Positions 27,189 to 34,945 of a stretch of 64,000 nt of DNA are shown here, piece by piece. How positions within the stretch are numbered: position 1 is the first letter of the stretch; every line of letters begins with the position of its first letter. Made by a program: the position numbers and the translations under genes. Under the pieces are notes generated by a model. It saw only the letters and a program-made list of their open reading frames with translations. It searched no databases and was not told the origin of the DNA. This DNA comes from Candidatus Nitrosocosmicus oleophilus (GTDB lineage: Archaea > Thermoproteota > Nitrososphaeria > Nitrososphaerales > Nitrososphaeraceae): NCBI RefSeq assembly GCF_000802205.1, contig NZ_CP012850.1:2692587-2756586 (forward strand), in the 5' to 3' direction.

Positions 27189-27632
27189 TCAATCGTAACT
27201 ATTCTGCGCCGAAGCGTCTTGACTTTCTTCATTATTATTAGTACTGGTGGAATCTTCAATTTCACTAGTTGAATTGGTCTCATCCTCTTCTTCTTTTTTC
27301 TTAAATGTAAACCATTTATCTTTATCTGCTATATCGTCTTTGACTAGACCCTTTCCGATACCTGATATAATGCCCGTAATTTCTGGACTAAAATCCTTAA
27401 AAGTGTCGGCTATACCCATTGATGTTCCAACCTCGCCATGGTGGACCCGTCTATTCTTGATGTACACTTTGCCTGGTTTTTTTTGAGAATTCCACCTTGA
27501 TGTTATTGCATCTCCTATCGATTCACCTAAAGTGACATATTTTTCGTAATCAGATGATGAAGTTGAGGAGGATTTTACATCATCCTTATCCTTTAAAGAT
27601 TTATCTTTGTTGGGGTCTTTTGGTTTATTCAT
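27189..27632 (-). CDS. Hypothetical protein with disordered ends, 147 aa
   Basis: ATG at 27632 overlaps the stop of the upstream PRC-like gene (ATGA), so the pair is translationally coupled. A hydrophilic, Lys/Ser-rich N-terminus (1-30) and an acidic Glu/Ser/Thr/Asn-rich C-terminus (110-147) flank a folded middle with YIKNRRVHHGEVG, a hydrophobic ITGIISGIGKGLVKDD segment and WFTFKK. I recall similar PRC-barrel-linked proteins in related archaea, but no function is known. Confidence 0.65.
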   Translation of the reverse strand: MNKPKDPNKDKSLKDKDDVKSSSTSSSDYEKYVTLGESIGDAITSRWNSQKKPGKVYIKNRRVHHGEVGTSMGIADTFKDFSPEITGIISGIGKGLVKDDIADKDKWFTFKKKEEEDETNSTSEIEDSTSTNNNEESQDASAQNSYD

Positions 27633-27877
27633 TTCTTTATTTCACGACATTGTAGACTTTCAGATTCTTCCTTTGTCATCCTAAACAATATGTTATAGCA
27701 GTCAATCTTTTCAGTTAGAATTCTTTGTATAGCATATGCTACTTTGCCAACCACACCTGATTGTGTAATTACTTTATCTCTTAGCACATCTTGGACATCA
27801 CCTAAGCCCGTATCATCAATTCCTCTAGTCTCTTTCCTAATTACATTTTTCCAATCAATGCTATCCTTATGAGCCAT
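27629..27877 (-). CDS. PRC-barrel-like small protein, 82 aa
   Basis: Residues 6-55 follow the PRC-barrel pattern: IDWKNVIRKETRGIDDTGLGDVQDV, then a strand with VITQSGVVGKVAYAI, resembling small archaeal PRC-barrel proteins that bind partners through a six-stranded barrel. The C-terminal part is divergent and ends early for the family. ATG at 27877. The first gene of a coupled pair with the downstream 147-residue protein (4-nt ATGA overlap). Confidence 0.6.
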   Translation of the reverse strand: MAHKDSIDWKNVIRKETRGIDDTGLGDVQDVLRDKVITQSGVVGKVAYAIQRILTEKIDCYNILFRMTKEESESLQCREIKK

Positions 27878-28032
27878 ATTTGTTTATGTTTAACATGTAA
27901 TAAAAGAATGGACACATCTTTTTGAATAGATATGGAATTATCTGTCCTACACATATTCTCTAATCTTATCGAATTTCGATCTTTGAATTAATTGTCCCCA
28001 AACAGTCAACGGAACACATCTCATTTACCTCA

Positions 28033-28055
28033 GCGCCGCGCTTTAGGCGCGGCGC
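28033..28055. repeat. GC-rich hairpin 4 (9-bp stem, loop TTTAG)
   Basis: GCGCCGCGC-TTTAG-GCGCGGCGC, a perfect 9-bp stem, 11 nt past the stop of the PriCT-like gene (reverse strand) and between two reverse-strand transcripts. The strongest of the four hairpins. It may stop transcription from the PriCT-like gene. Confidence 0.9.
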
Positions 28056-28066
28056 AACTAATCAGA

Positions 28067-28417
28067 TTAAGCCATTTGGATTATCTCGTACTTTACTAAT
28101 AGACTATATAATTCGGGTTGTTCTTTTTTCAAGGTTTCTTTTGATGATGGTAAGAATGATTTGACATTCTTTAGTCGAATATTAACTTCTCTTTGAGGAT
28201 TAAATTCTAATTTTCTTAGTTTATCACATTTTTCTAACCAGTCTTTCAGTATAATGCTCGCCTCCTCTTTTGACATTTTTCTGATTTTAATAAGATAGGG
28301 ACATAGAATCCGCCACAGGCAATACTTTCTGTAGTCATCAAGAGGTTCTAAATCTGTAATTAGCGATTGAATTTCAATATAAATTATGATCGCTTGATTA
28401 TTATCGTAACAGGTCAT
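28067..28417 (-). CDS. PriX/PriCT-like replication protein, 116 aa
   Basis: Helical protein with the pattern YRKYCLWRILCPYLIKIRKMSKEEASIILKDWL in pieces: an aromatic-basic helix (YRKYCLWRIL), then CPYLIKI, then KEEASIILKDWLEKC, and a C-terminal RLKNVKSF and KKEQPELYSLL. This order matches the PriCT-type helical domain found at the C-terminus of plasmid primases and as the stand-alone PriX subunit of some archaeal primases. Without a primase catalytic subunit nearby, its role here is inferred to be element replication. Its ATG overlaps the stop of the broken coiled-coil gene upstream. Confidence 0.55.
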   Translation of the reverse strand: MTCYDNNQAIIIYIEIQSLITDLEPLDDYRKYCLWRILCPYLIKIRKMSKEEASIILKDWLEKCDKLRKLEFNPQREVNIRLKNVKSFLPSSKETLKKEQPELYSLLVKYEIIQMA

Positions 28418-28549
28418 ATATTTTGATTTTTTTCTATCAGCCTTACATTATATTGTTCTAATTCCTTTAACGCTTCTTCAATCTCTTTTTCCAATCTGCT
28501 CGCATATCTTTAACTCCTCTTCATCAAGCCTTGTAAATCTACCAGCCAT
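28414..28549 (-). pseudogene. Frameshifted small coiled-coil gene upstream of the PriCT-like gene
   Basis: From ATG 28549 the frame reads MAGRFTRLDEEELKICE, then hits a stop. The next frame continues with SRLEKEIEEALKELEQY and ends in TGA overlapping the ATG of the PriCT-like gene (ATGA). The 136-nt span is not a multiple of three, so one indel near 28500 breaks it. The retained ATGA coupling shows that the two once formed an operon. Confidence 0.55.
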
Positions 28550-29182
28550 TCCTGTGAACCTCAATATTGCGTTTTTGGTATCTAAACTTTTTTATGTCAA
28601 TAGTTGATCACATCAATAAAGACTTGCTTTCACGGGGCACATATGTTCCTCAAACATTCATAAAGAATTTTTGCCATACATAGAATATATTTGGTTAATT
28701 ATGGATAGTCTTGTGTCTCAAGAGACACGCTCTAATTCTTGCAAAAAAATGTTTAAAGAAACTAAACAGACAATGTTAATTAATTGCTAACAGTATATAG
28801 CCAACTCAGGTTTAAAAGATCTATACCTGTAGACTCACAGAGGATGTATTACCATTAAGTACATCGAGTTAAAACCCTGTAAATAACGAAGGCAACATTT
28901 TGATCTTGATGATCCAATATACCTTATGGATTCGAAGCCCCCTGACTCCGTCTCCGATCTGATAAAAAATCAGTATTCATATCCTAGCTATTATACCATC
29001 CTAAACATAATCCAGACCAACCCTTGCAATATTACATTTTTACTTTGCGAAGGCCTAAAAATTTAAAACTAACTTTTATAATAACAGTTCTATTGAACCC
29101 TTTTACCTACCCTACTCAAACCCCCTTGGGCCTGCGACTTCATTGTCGATTATTTGACCTATCGCGATAAGCCTTCACTAAT
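28550..29182. other. Gene-free interval with a short palindrome
   Basis: About 630 bp with no supported gene. At 28713-28728 there is a perfect palindrome GTGTCTC-AA-GAGACAC that could be an operator for a dimeric regulator. Patches with higher G/C near 28940-28970 and 29100-29150 do not read as protein. Confidence 0.4.
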
Positions 29183-29222
29183 ATGTGAACCCCCTACTAT
29201 AATATTTTAAATCCCTTTCGGC
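29183..29222 (+). repeat. Internal attachment-like repeat (att2)
   Basis: ATGTGAACC followed 26 nt later by AAATCCCTTTCGGC. Both parts recur at 31062-31105 with the intervening bases also similar. The last 14 nt equal the tRNA-Ile 3' end but then diverge (ATCC rather than CCA). It marks the junction of two elements or an older right border. Confidence 0.75.
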
Positions 29223-29333
29223 ATCCGATCAAAATGTGACTTTTTAATGGCTTTAGTATTTAATTTTGACTTATGATCTTTTGGTCTATACTTCTCTTAA
29301 AAATTGTAATAACAACACTTTACTTCTATCCGC

Positions 29334-29426
29334 AATTGACATCATTTGGAGATAAAAGACTATGAATGTTCTTTTTATGGAATACTAGATATATGTTTAT
29401 ATAAACAAGTGAGTAGTAGAAAACTG
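29334..29426 (+). promoter_or_regulatory. Conserved upstream region of a secreted-protein gene
   Basis: 93 nt that align without gaps, with 7 mismatches, to the region before the paralogous gene at 34945. It contains AATTGAC-TCATTTGGAGATAAAAGACT-type blocks and the palindromic TATA box TTTATATAAA at 29396-29405, 21 nt before the ATG. That spacing predicts a leaderless transcript starting at or near 29427. Confidence 0.8.
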
Positions 29427-29675
29427 ATGGATACTAAAATCAGTTTAGCGGTAATTACAATCGTTGCCGTATCAATGGCATTATTTCCATTGATAGTAAA
29501 TCAATCTGCAAACGCAGTAACTAAGTGTGAAGACGAAAGTGGAAAGTCCCATCCATGGATAGAAGGATGTAAACAAGGTTGGTATGATCATGACCATTGC
29601 AAGACTTATAATGGAGGGACCGGCGAGGTAGCCAAGGGATACAAAGTAGGTTGGTCAAAGGGTAGTTGCAAATAA
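29427..29675 (+). CDS. Small secreted Cys protein, paralogue 1
   Basis: 82 residues from the ATG at 29427, set by the TATA box at 29396. An upstream TTG frame from 29346 runs through the promoter and is rejected. The N-terminus is a signal peptide (MDTKISLAVITIVAVSMALF, cleavage probably after the NAVT or SANA region). The mature part has four cysteines in KCEDESGK, GCKQGWYDHDHC and KGSCK, plus a repeated G-Y/W-K-V-G-W-type motif. Likely an extracellular or cell-envelope protein with disulfides. It shares roughly 60% identity with the protein at 34697. No function known. Confidence 0.8.
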   Translation: MDTKISLAVITIVAVSMALFPLIVNQSANAVTKCEDESGKSHPWIEGCKQGWYDHDHCKTYNGGTGEVAKGYKVGWSKGSCK

Positions 29676-29839
29676 CTAAATCCATATTATTTTCTATTTA
29701 TTCAAATTTTATAACTTGAAGATCGCAATTGGGATTAAATGGATTGTAAGCTTGTATGGTATATGCATTCAAATTTAGATTTCTTTTAGCATAATCTAAT
29801 AAATGAAATAGACAGAAAACTCCTAAAAAAAGAATAGGT

Positions 29840-30115
29840 TTATCGTTGACCTGCTGCGTTGTTGCCGTCATTTAGCTTCAATAACAAAGCAACGTTATTA
29901 CATGATGCTAATGTGTTATTATTGGAAAAAAATTCTGCATTCTCACCTGTAAAACTTTCTTGAGTGATATCTTGGAAAGGATCATTTGATTTCTTTTTTG
30001 TTGCAAAGGCTGCCTTGTTATCTCCAACAATGGCTACTATAGAATCAATCATTGCCGCTGCTACGAACATGATTCCAAATATACCAACTTTTTGATTTTT
30101 TGTTTGGTAGGACAT
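29840..30115 (-). CDS. Small secreted protein, SCNN family-like, 91 aa
   Basis: ATG at 30115. The N-terminus has a charged start and a hydrophobic stretch (VGIFGIMFVAAAMIDSIVAIV) followed by AFATKK, a plausible signal peptide cleavage region. The mature part contains NTLASCNNVALLLKLNDGNNAAGQ, a pattern I recall from a family of small Nitrososphaerota surface proteins with SCNN and GNNA motifs. This copy is shorter and lacks the more N-terminal Cys seen in such proteins. Probably extracellular. Confidence 0.65.
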   Translation of the reverse strand: MSYQTKNQKVGIFGIMFVAAAMIDSIVAIVGDNKAAFATKKKSNDPFQDITQESFTGENAEFFSNNNTLASCNNVALLLKLNDGNNAAGQR

Positions 30116-30321
30116 TTTTATTACAAATCATAACTAAAATCATATTTATCATAGTTGGACACTCCAAGCCCTGCGGTTTTAATAATGGATAAAATTCGGT
30201 ATAGTTTAACGTCTTGATAATTCTATAACAAAAGGTCAGAAAATATATAGTCAAATTTGACTACAAATTGGAGTTCAAATCATAACAGGAGGTAGAAGGA
30301 ATTTGTAAGTTACTCTAGTAA

Positions 30322-30559
30322 TATTTAATCCGACAAATTTTATTTAATTTTATAAATATAATAAAATTAAACCTGGGTTCGATGATATACTTGATTATTA
30401 AACGCATCTAAAAATTCGGATGATTTTTTTACTTGACAACTCAATCTCTTTTTGTCATAATTTGCATAGTAATGCTTCGACCTATTCTTTATATTCCTCA
30501 ATTCCAGGAGACTCAATAATTATATTTGAAAATTAAAATAAAATTTGTCGGATTAAATA
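30322..30559. repeat. Inverted-repeat-bounded segment (MITE-like)
   Basis: A terminal arm of about 30 nt at 30322-30351 (TATTTAATCCGACAAATTTT core) is repeated in inverted orientation at 30529-30559 with a single one-base gap. The 238-bp segment has no gene. This is the structure of a miniature inverted-repeat transposable element or of an IS remnant. Alternatively it could be a large dyad regulating the response-regulator gene 63 nt downstream. Confidence 0.7.
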
Positions 30560-30621
30560 GTTTCTTTTAATATTTAAATTTTGATTAATATTTATAAGTT
30601 TGTTCAATAATACGATTTACA

Positions 30622-31014
30622 TTGAAATTACTGGCAATCGATGACAACATCGACATTACTAGGTTAGTGGCGGAGTATTGTAAGAGGGAGAAAATTGATT
30701 GTAAGGAGATCAACGATGGTGAAAAGGGATTGTTTGAGATCCAAAAGCGGCATTATGATTTAATACTTTTGGATGTTGCAATGCCATTTTACACAGGATT
30801 TGATATATTAAGGCAATTGAAAAAACAAGGTGTGCGTCATAAACGCATAGTAATATTAACTGGCTACAATTTGAAGATAGAGGGTATCGCAGACTATATG
30901 GACGTTGGAGTAAGAGAAATTCTTAAAAAACCAATAGGATTTGACCGCTTTGATATGGTTGTGAAAAGTTATTTGACTAACGAGAAGAGGCCGATCCATC
31001 AAGAACACAAATGA
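30622..31014 (+). CDS. Single-domain response regulator (CheY-like)
   Basis: 130 residues; a receiver domain only. Acid pair Asp7/Asp8, phospho-accepting Asp51 (in LILLDVAMP), Thr80 (ILTGY) and Lys103 (KKP) are all present, so it should be phosphorylatable. There is no output domain; the C-terminal tail is short and basic/His-rich. The TTG start at 30622 follows A/T-rich DNA. The cognate kinase is unknown; the complete kinase of the same array, at 23444, is a candidate, which is inference. Confidence 0.92.
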   Translation: MKLLAIDDNIDITRLVAEYCKREKIDCKEINDGEKGLFEIQKRHYDLILLDVAMPFYTGFDILRQLKKQGVRHKRIVILTGYNLKIEGIADYMDVGVREILKKPIGFDRFDMVVKSYLTNEKRPIHQEHK

Positions 31015-31061
31015 TCTATTTTGACTTTGATAAGACACTGCAATAATACACTTCAAATTAC

Positions 31062-31105
31062 ATGTGAACCCGCTTACCATAAGGATTTAAATCCCTTTCG
31101 GCCCA
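31062..31105 (+). repeat. attR, right border of the element
   Basis: ATGTGAACC at 31062-31070 and the 17-nt AAATCCCTTTCGGCCCA at 31089-31105, the latter an exact copy of the tRNA-Ile 3' end. It shares the ATGTGAACC part with the internal copy at 29183, which the tRNA lacks. Confidence 0.85.
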
Positions 31106-31150
31106 CTACTAAGTTGTCCCTTTATTTACGCGCAATGATCGTAACATTAT

Positions 31151-31387
31151 GTGATCTTAGAGGTTAAATGGATCCAAGAATTTAGTACTAATCCTGTGGA
31201 ATTATTTACAAATGCTTCAAAATCTCCTGAATCACAGAAGCAGTATCCAAGAACCTTTAAGATGTTTCTGGATTTTATTGAATTAGGAGGTATTAATATT
31301 GAGGAACAACCCATATCTACTTTTTCTCGTCACAACATATTGGAAGCAATTGAGGGACGACAACGATACCAGGGTCAGATGAAATGA
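31151..31387 (+). pseudogene. N-terminal fragment of a second integrase
   Basis: 78-residue frame (GTG start) that resembles the SAM-like N-terminal core-binding domain of a tyrosine recombinase: WIQEFSTNPVELF, then SKSPESQKQYPRTFKMFLDFIEL. It ends 250 codons short of a catalytic domain. It lies 46 nt after attR, the place where an integrase stands behind tRNA-Ile in the intact element, so it is probably the left end of an older element. Not similar to the intact integrase. Confidence 0.55.
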
Positions 31388-31560
31388 ACCCTAATTTGGG
31401 TATGATGATTAATTATTTAAGAATCGAGTACCACAAGAGATTCTATTACCTGACATCTACCTTTTACTGTCATACCATATGCCGACTTTCCTGTGGCATC
31501 AAACATTAAGGAAAGCATATAAAAGCTTCATAATTTATGGTTTTGAGATTTAGATCAAAA

Positions 31561-33279
31561 CTAATTTATCGGGAGACTGAATCGAATTGTTGCTCCTTTG
31601 CCATTTTCGTTATTTTCGGCCCACATTTCTCCACCATGCCTTTCAATAATATTTTTAGCCAAGTATAAGCCCAATCCTAAACCATCTCGAGAATCGGCAA
31701 CAAATTTAGAAAACAATCTTGGAAGAATCATTCTATCTATTCCAGTTCCATCATCCATTATAGTTACGATAACAAAACATTGATTCTTGTCACCATTTTG
31801 ACTACTACTTGATCTGGTCGTCTCAACTAAAATCTTAATATTATTAGAATTTGGTATGTCTACTGCGTTAGTGATCACGTTTTCAATCGTGAATTTTATT
31901 CGATTTTTGTCTGCGTTTATCATCATGCTATCAACATTCGTAGAAATGCTCAAATTTTTTTTGGTAATGGATAAGATATTTTTTTTGATTTGTTTAGTAA
32001 TGTCTCTTATCAATTTCACCAGATCAAATGTTTCTTTATTTAGGATGAAGGTTTCATTTTCTATTTCTGTAATAGCGATCATATTATTCACATGTTTAGC
32101 AAGTTTTTGCGCACATGCATTAATTATGTCAAAAACGTCACCGTATCTACTGAATTCTTCCTTCTTCTCAACTAATATCTCGGAAAACCCTAAAATCGGT
32201 TGCAATGGGTTTCTCAACCCGTTGGCAAAATTATGAACGAATTCCTTTTGCAACTTATCTTGTAATTTCAGTTGGGTGATTGCCATTTCTGATTTCTTGT
32301 AAATTTCATCCTGACGCCACAACATTTCAAGAATTGTATTATAAGTAGAAACGACTGAACCACTATTAGAATGGATAGTAAAATTAATATCATTTTCAAA
32401 TATACAGCGAGATATATCCTCAAAATTTTTGAGTTCTGAAATAAATAATTCTTTTCTATCTACAGTCAAAATCATCAGGTCTCGAGATAATTGGAAGTTT
32501 ACCGCTTCTTTAGTCATATATTTTATTCTTACATCATAATCTTGACTGATGTGGCTAAACCCTGTTAAAGGAGCCGTTCCATTAATCGAACCATTGGTAA
32601 GAACTATTATTATTATTTTTATATCTTTTAATTTACTCTTAGAAATATGTATTATGATTTCTGAAATTTTTTGCACTATCCTTTCATTAGGAACATCGCC
32701 TTCCGATGCAGAGTAAAAAATACATAGCTCCTTAACTAACGACCTTAGGGCCTGTTCATATTTTGTCGTAATGCTATTTTCATCAGTTATAAGCTCACAA
32801 ACATCTCTTTCAAGTCCCTGCTCAATCTGTTTAACCCTAATCTTTGCTGGAATTGCCTTTTCCCACAACATGTCAAAAATGAGTCTCTGTTGTTCTACCA
32901 GCCACTTATTCTTGCTATAAATATGAATCGGATTGGAGTTGGGGCCATCATTTCTCGATTCTAAGAGACCTAAATATTCAAAATCATTTATAATTATTCC
33001 GCCTTGAATGTTGTCTAAGTGTCTTAACTCTACAATTTCAGATATCTTCTTACAACTTCCTATGTTTGCATCTTCTATATTTGTAATGTATCTGACTCTT
33101 TTACCCAGATTTCTTAAATTTCTGATGCAGCCTCGAATTACTTCTGACTCTAAAATCAACGGTGTTCGGTCGGTAATTCCAAAACCATCTAAATGATTCA
33201 CTGCGTTATAGAGCAACCGAGTAAAACTCTTGGTGATATCCTTTTGGTTATCAAGAATCCTAAAAGAAGACAATATCAC
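31561..33279 (-). CDS. Histidine-kinase-like protein lacking the phospho-accepting His
   Basis: 572 residues, GTG start. An N-terminal region (1-320) of alpha/beta sensor type resembles archaeal regulators that bind ligands (LESEVIRGCIRNL, GGIIINDFEYLGLLES). A HisKA-like helix has FANGLRNP at 351-358, where the canonical pattern is H-E-L-R-T-P. The His (Asn353) and the Glu (Gly354) are both changed. The ATPase part keeps G1 (MDDGTGI), the F-box region and G2 (DGLGLGLYL), so ATP could still be bound. His349, four residues upstream, is the only nearby alternative acceptor. Probably an ATP-binding sensor or pseudokinase; ligand unknown. Confidence 0.82.
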   Translation of the reverse strand: MILSSFRILDNQKDITKSFTRLLYNAVNHLDGFGITDRTPLILESEVIRGCIRNLRNLGKRVRYITNIEDANIGSCKKISEIVELRHLDNIQGGIIINDFEYLGLLESRNDGPNSNPIHIYSKNKWLVEQQRLIFDMLWEKAIPAKIRVKQIEQGLERDVCELITDENSITTKYEQALRSLVKELCIFYSASEGDVPNERIVQKISEIIIHISKSKLKDIKIIIIVLTNGSINGTAPLTGFSHISQDYDVRIKYMTKEAVNFQLSRDLMILTVDRKELFISELKNFEDISRCIFENDINFTIHSNSGSVVSTYNTILEMLWRQDEIYKKSEMAITQLKLQDKLQKEFVHNFANGLRNPLQPILGFSEILVEKKEEFSRYGDVFDIINACAQKLAKHVNNMIAITEIENETFILNKETFDLVKLIRDITKQIKKNILSITKKNLSISTNVDSMMINADKNRIKFTIENVITNAVDIPNSNNIKILVETTRSSSSQNGDKNQCFVIVTIMDDGTGIDRMILPRLFSKFVADSRDGLGLGLYLAKNIIERHGGEMWAENNENGKGATIRFSLPIN

Positions 33280-33446
33280 TCTCCGATGTTAAATAAATCG
33301 TGATTTTAATAAGTGGGTTTACTTGCATATTTTTAACTGACAAATGATGTTGTTAATATTATTTATTAATTAAACATCGACATTTTTGAAAACCAAATTG
33401 TTTTTGTTTCTTAAAATTCATAGATCAATAGTTCATGGGTGTTTTC

Positions 33447-33635
33447 TCAATTGTCTTCTACTTTCTGCATCTTACTTCTTATATTATCAATTAGTGATGG
33501 TGTGAAATCATTTGAATTTAGATTATGGTCTCTTTTTCCATGCTCCATAACTTTTTTTATTATTTCTGTATCATTATCTTCCACTACTACATAATCACAA
33601 TCAAATCCTACATCACGGCATTTGAAACTTAGCAT
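33447..33635 (-). CDS. DUF1059 family protein, 62 aa
   Basis: ATG at 33635. The sequence follows the DUF1059 pattern closely: MLSFKCRDVGFDCDY at the N-terminus, VMEHGKRDH in the middle and TPSLIDNIRSKM at the end. Members are small cytosolic proteins of unknown function, often in signalling-rich archaeal and bacterial loci. It is upstream of, and in the same direction as, the kinase-like gene (167 bp gap). Confidence 0.85.
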   Translation of the reverse strand: MLSFKCRDVGFDCDYVVVEDNDTEIIKKVMEHGKRDHNLNSNDFTPSLIDNIRSKMQKVEDN

Positions 33636-34696
33636 TCGTTAACTTAGGAAACGCATTTAAAATGTTTATGGTTTAATCATGATTAACATCATATAAACAA
33701 AACTTAAATTAACTCAAATAGACCAGAAAACTAAATTCCACTATATTTTTGAAATCCCTTTCCTTGTCTTTTCGCCCAATTTTATGAATGATCAAACAAT
33801 CAAAGAAATAGATAGAAAATATTGCAATAGTAACCAAAATTTATCCCAATTTTGTATTGGATACCTTTCGACCCTTTGAAGAAAAAATATAGTGTTCTCG
33901 TATCTAGTTAGTACGATTAAAAGCTAGTATGAATATGTATTTAGAATTTCAAGATTGCCCTTAATTGGACAAATTCTAATTCGGGTAGAAAATAGATGTA
34001 ATAACTCAGTTGCATTTAGTATAGAAAACCAATTGTCATAGTGAAAAGTAAAGTAAGTGAAATTGACAAAGTTATTCTATTTAGGAAATTCTTTGGATCC
34101 TGTAGAAAATTCTCTAAACCAGAGATTTGAATATGAAAAATTATGTAATTTATGTAATTCCAAATGATAAGGACCATCGATGAGAATCAAATCCTAGGAA
34201 CCTCTTAACCACACTAGACGCAGTGATATTGAAAATAATAGAGGAATGAATGAAAAAAGTTATTTTGGACAATTTGCAAATAGATAAACAAGATAAAAAA
34301 AATTAAGTAATGCACGGATGAAATTTAAAATGCTTTTAGGATTGGATATAAGTTGGATTTTCCTGACGCTAAAAGATAGCAAACTGAACCTGAATGTCTA
34401 AATGAAATGGAGAGACAGGGGTTCATAATCTTGAAATTCAGACTGCAACAACGTAAAGCGGTATTGGTATTGTTTATAGTGTGGAAGAAATGAGAATCAG
34501 CTGAATTAATAACAGTACTCAGTCAAAAGAGAAATAACATTTCTTGCGAACCAATTTTCATCCATTTGGCTGAGATCGACATTGGCAACACTTTAATCGT
34601 GATGCATTGTTTTCAGATCCAACTAGAGAAACTTCAAAAACACGATTTAGTACTTATTTTATGAAAAAAAACAAAAAAGATTTTAGTGATATGTGA
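33636..34696. other. Gene-free kilobase with a possible degraded att copy
   Basis: 1061 bp without a supported gene. At about 33740-33762 the text CCACTATATTTTTG and AAATCCCTTTC resembles the internal att2 region, though the match stops before GGCCC. Around 34170-34220 there is a weak tRNA-like string that does not fold. The rest is A/T-rich and looks decayed. Confidence 0.4.
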
Positions 34697-34945
34697 TTAG
34701 CAGCTACCCTTTGCCCAACCTACTTTATATCCTTTAGCATAGTCGCCAGATCCTGGTGAATATGATAAGCAATGGTCATGATCGTACCATCCATCTTTAC
34801 AACCGGTAATCCATGCATGGGGTTTACCTGACTGGTTCTCACATTTAAATGATGCAGCATCTGCATTTTGAATCATTATCAATGGGGTCAGTGCCATTGA
34901 TGCGACTGCTAATGCAATTACTAATGAACTTATTTTAGTATCCAT
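34697..34945 (-). CDS. Small secreted Cys protein, paralogue 2
   Basis: 82 residues from the ATG at 34945, chosen by the TATA box TTTATATAAA at 34967-34976. The signal peptide has the hydrophobic LVIALAVASMALTPLI with NADAAS at its end. The mature domain repeats the layout of the 29427 gene: KCENQSGK, GCKDGWYDHDHC, GYKVGWAKGSC. It lies outside the att-bounded element and in opposite orientation to its paralogue. Probably extracellular; no known function. Confidence 0.8.
   Translation of the reverse strand: MDTKISSLVIALAVASMALTPLIMIQNADAASFKCENQSGKPHAWITGCKDGWYDHDHCLSYSPGSGDYAKGYKVGWAKGSC

Larger units (their letters stand above)
19969..31105. mobile_element. Integrated element array in tRNA-Ile (about 11.1 kb)
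   Basis: The region runs from the 3' end of tRNA-Ile to a 17-nt direct repeat of that end at 31089-31105 (AAATCCCTTTCGGCCCA). An internal 14-nt copy at 29209-29222 divides it into about 9.25 kb and 1.9 kb. It carries a tyrosine recombinase right after the tRNA, a coupled DNA-binding-like gene, a PriX/PriCT-like replication protein, PRC-barrel and zinc proteins, a histidine kinase, a response regulator, secreted proteins and several broken genes. No virion or conjugation genes are recognisable, so it is best called an integrative element, probably a decaying integrated plasmid. Borders are seen directly; the nature of the element is inferred. Confidence 0.85.

Noticed and set aside
29346-29426. 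TTG-initiated N-terminal extension of the secreted protein at 29427
   Set aside because: The extension spans the TATA box and the conserved upstream region and would place the signal peptide internally.
34165-34225. Reverse-strand string resembling a tRNA D arm and T loop
   Set aside because: No acceptor or anticodon stem could be formed. At best a remnant, so not annotated.
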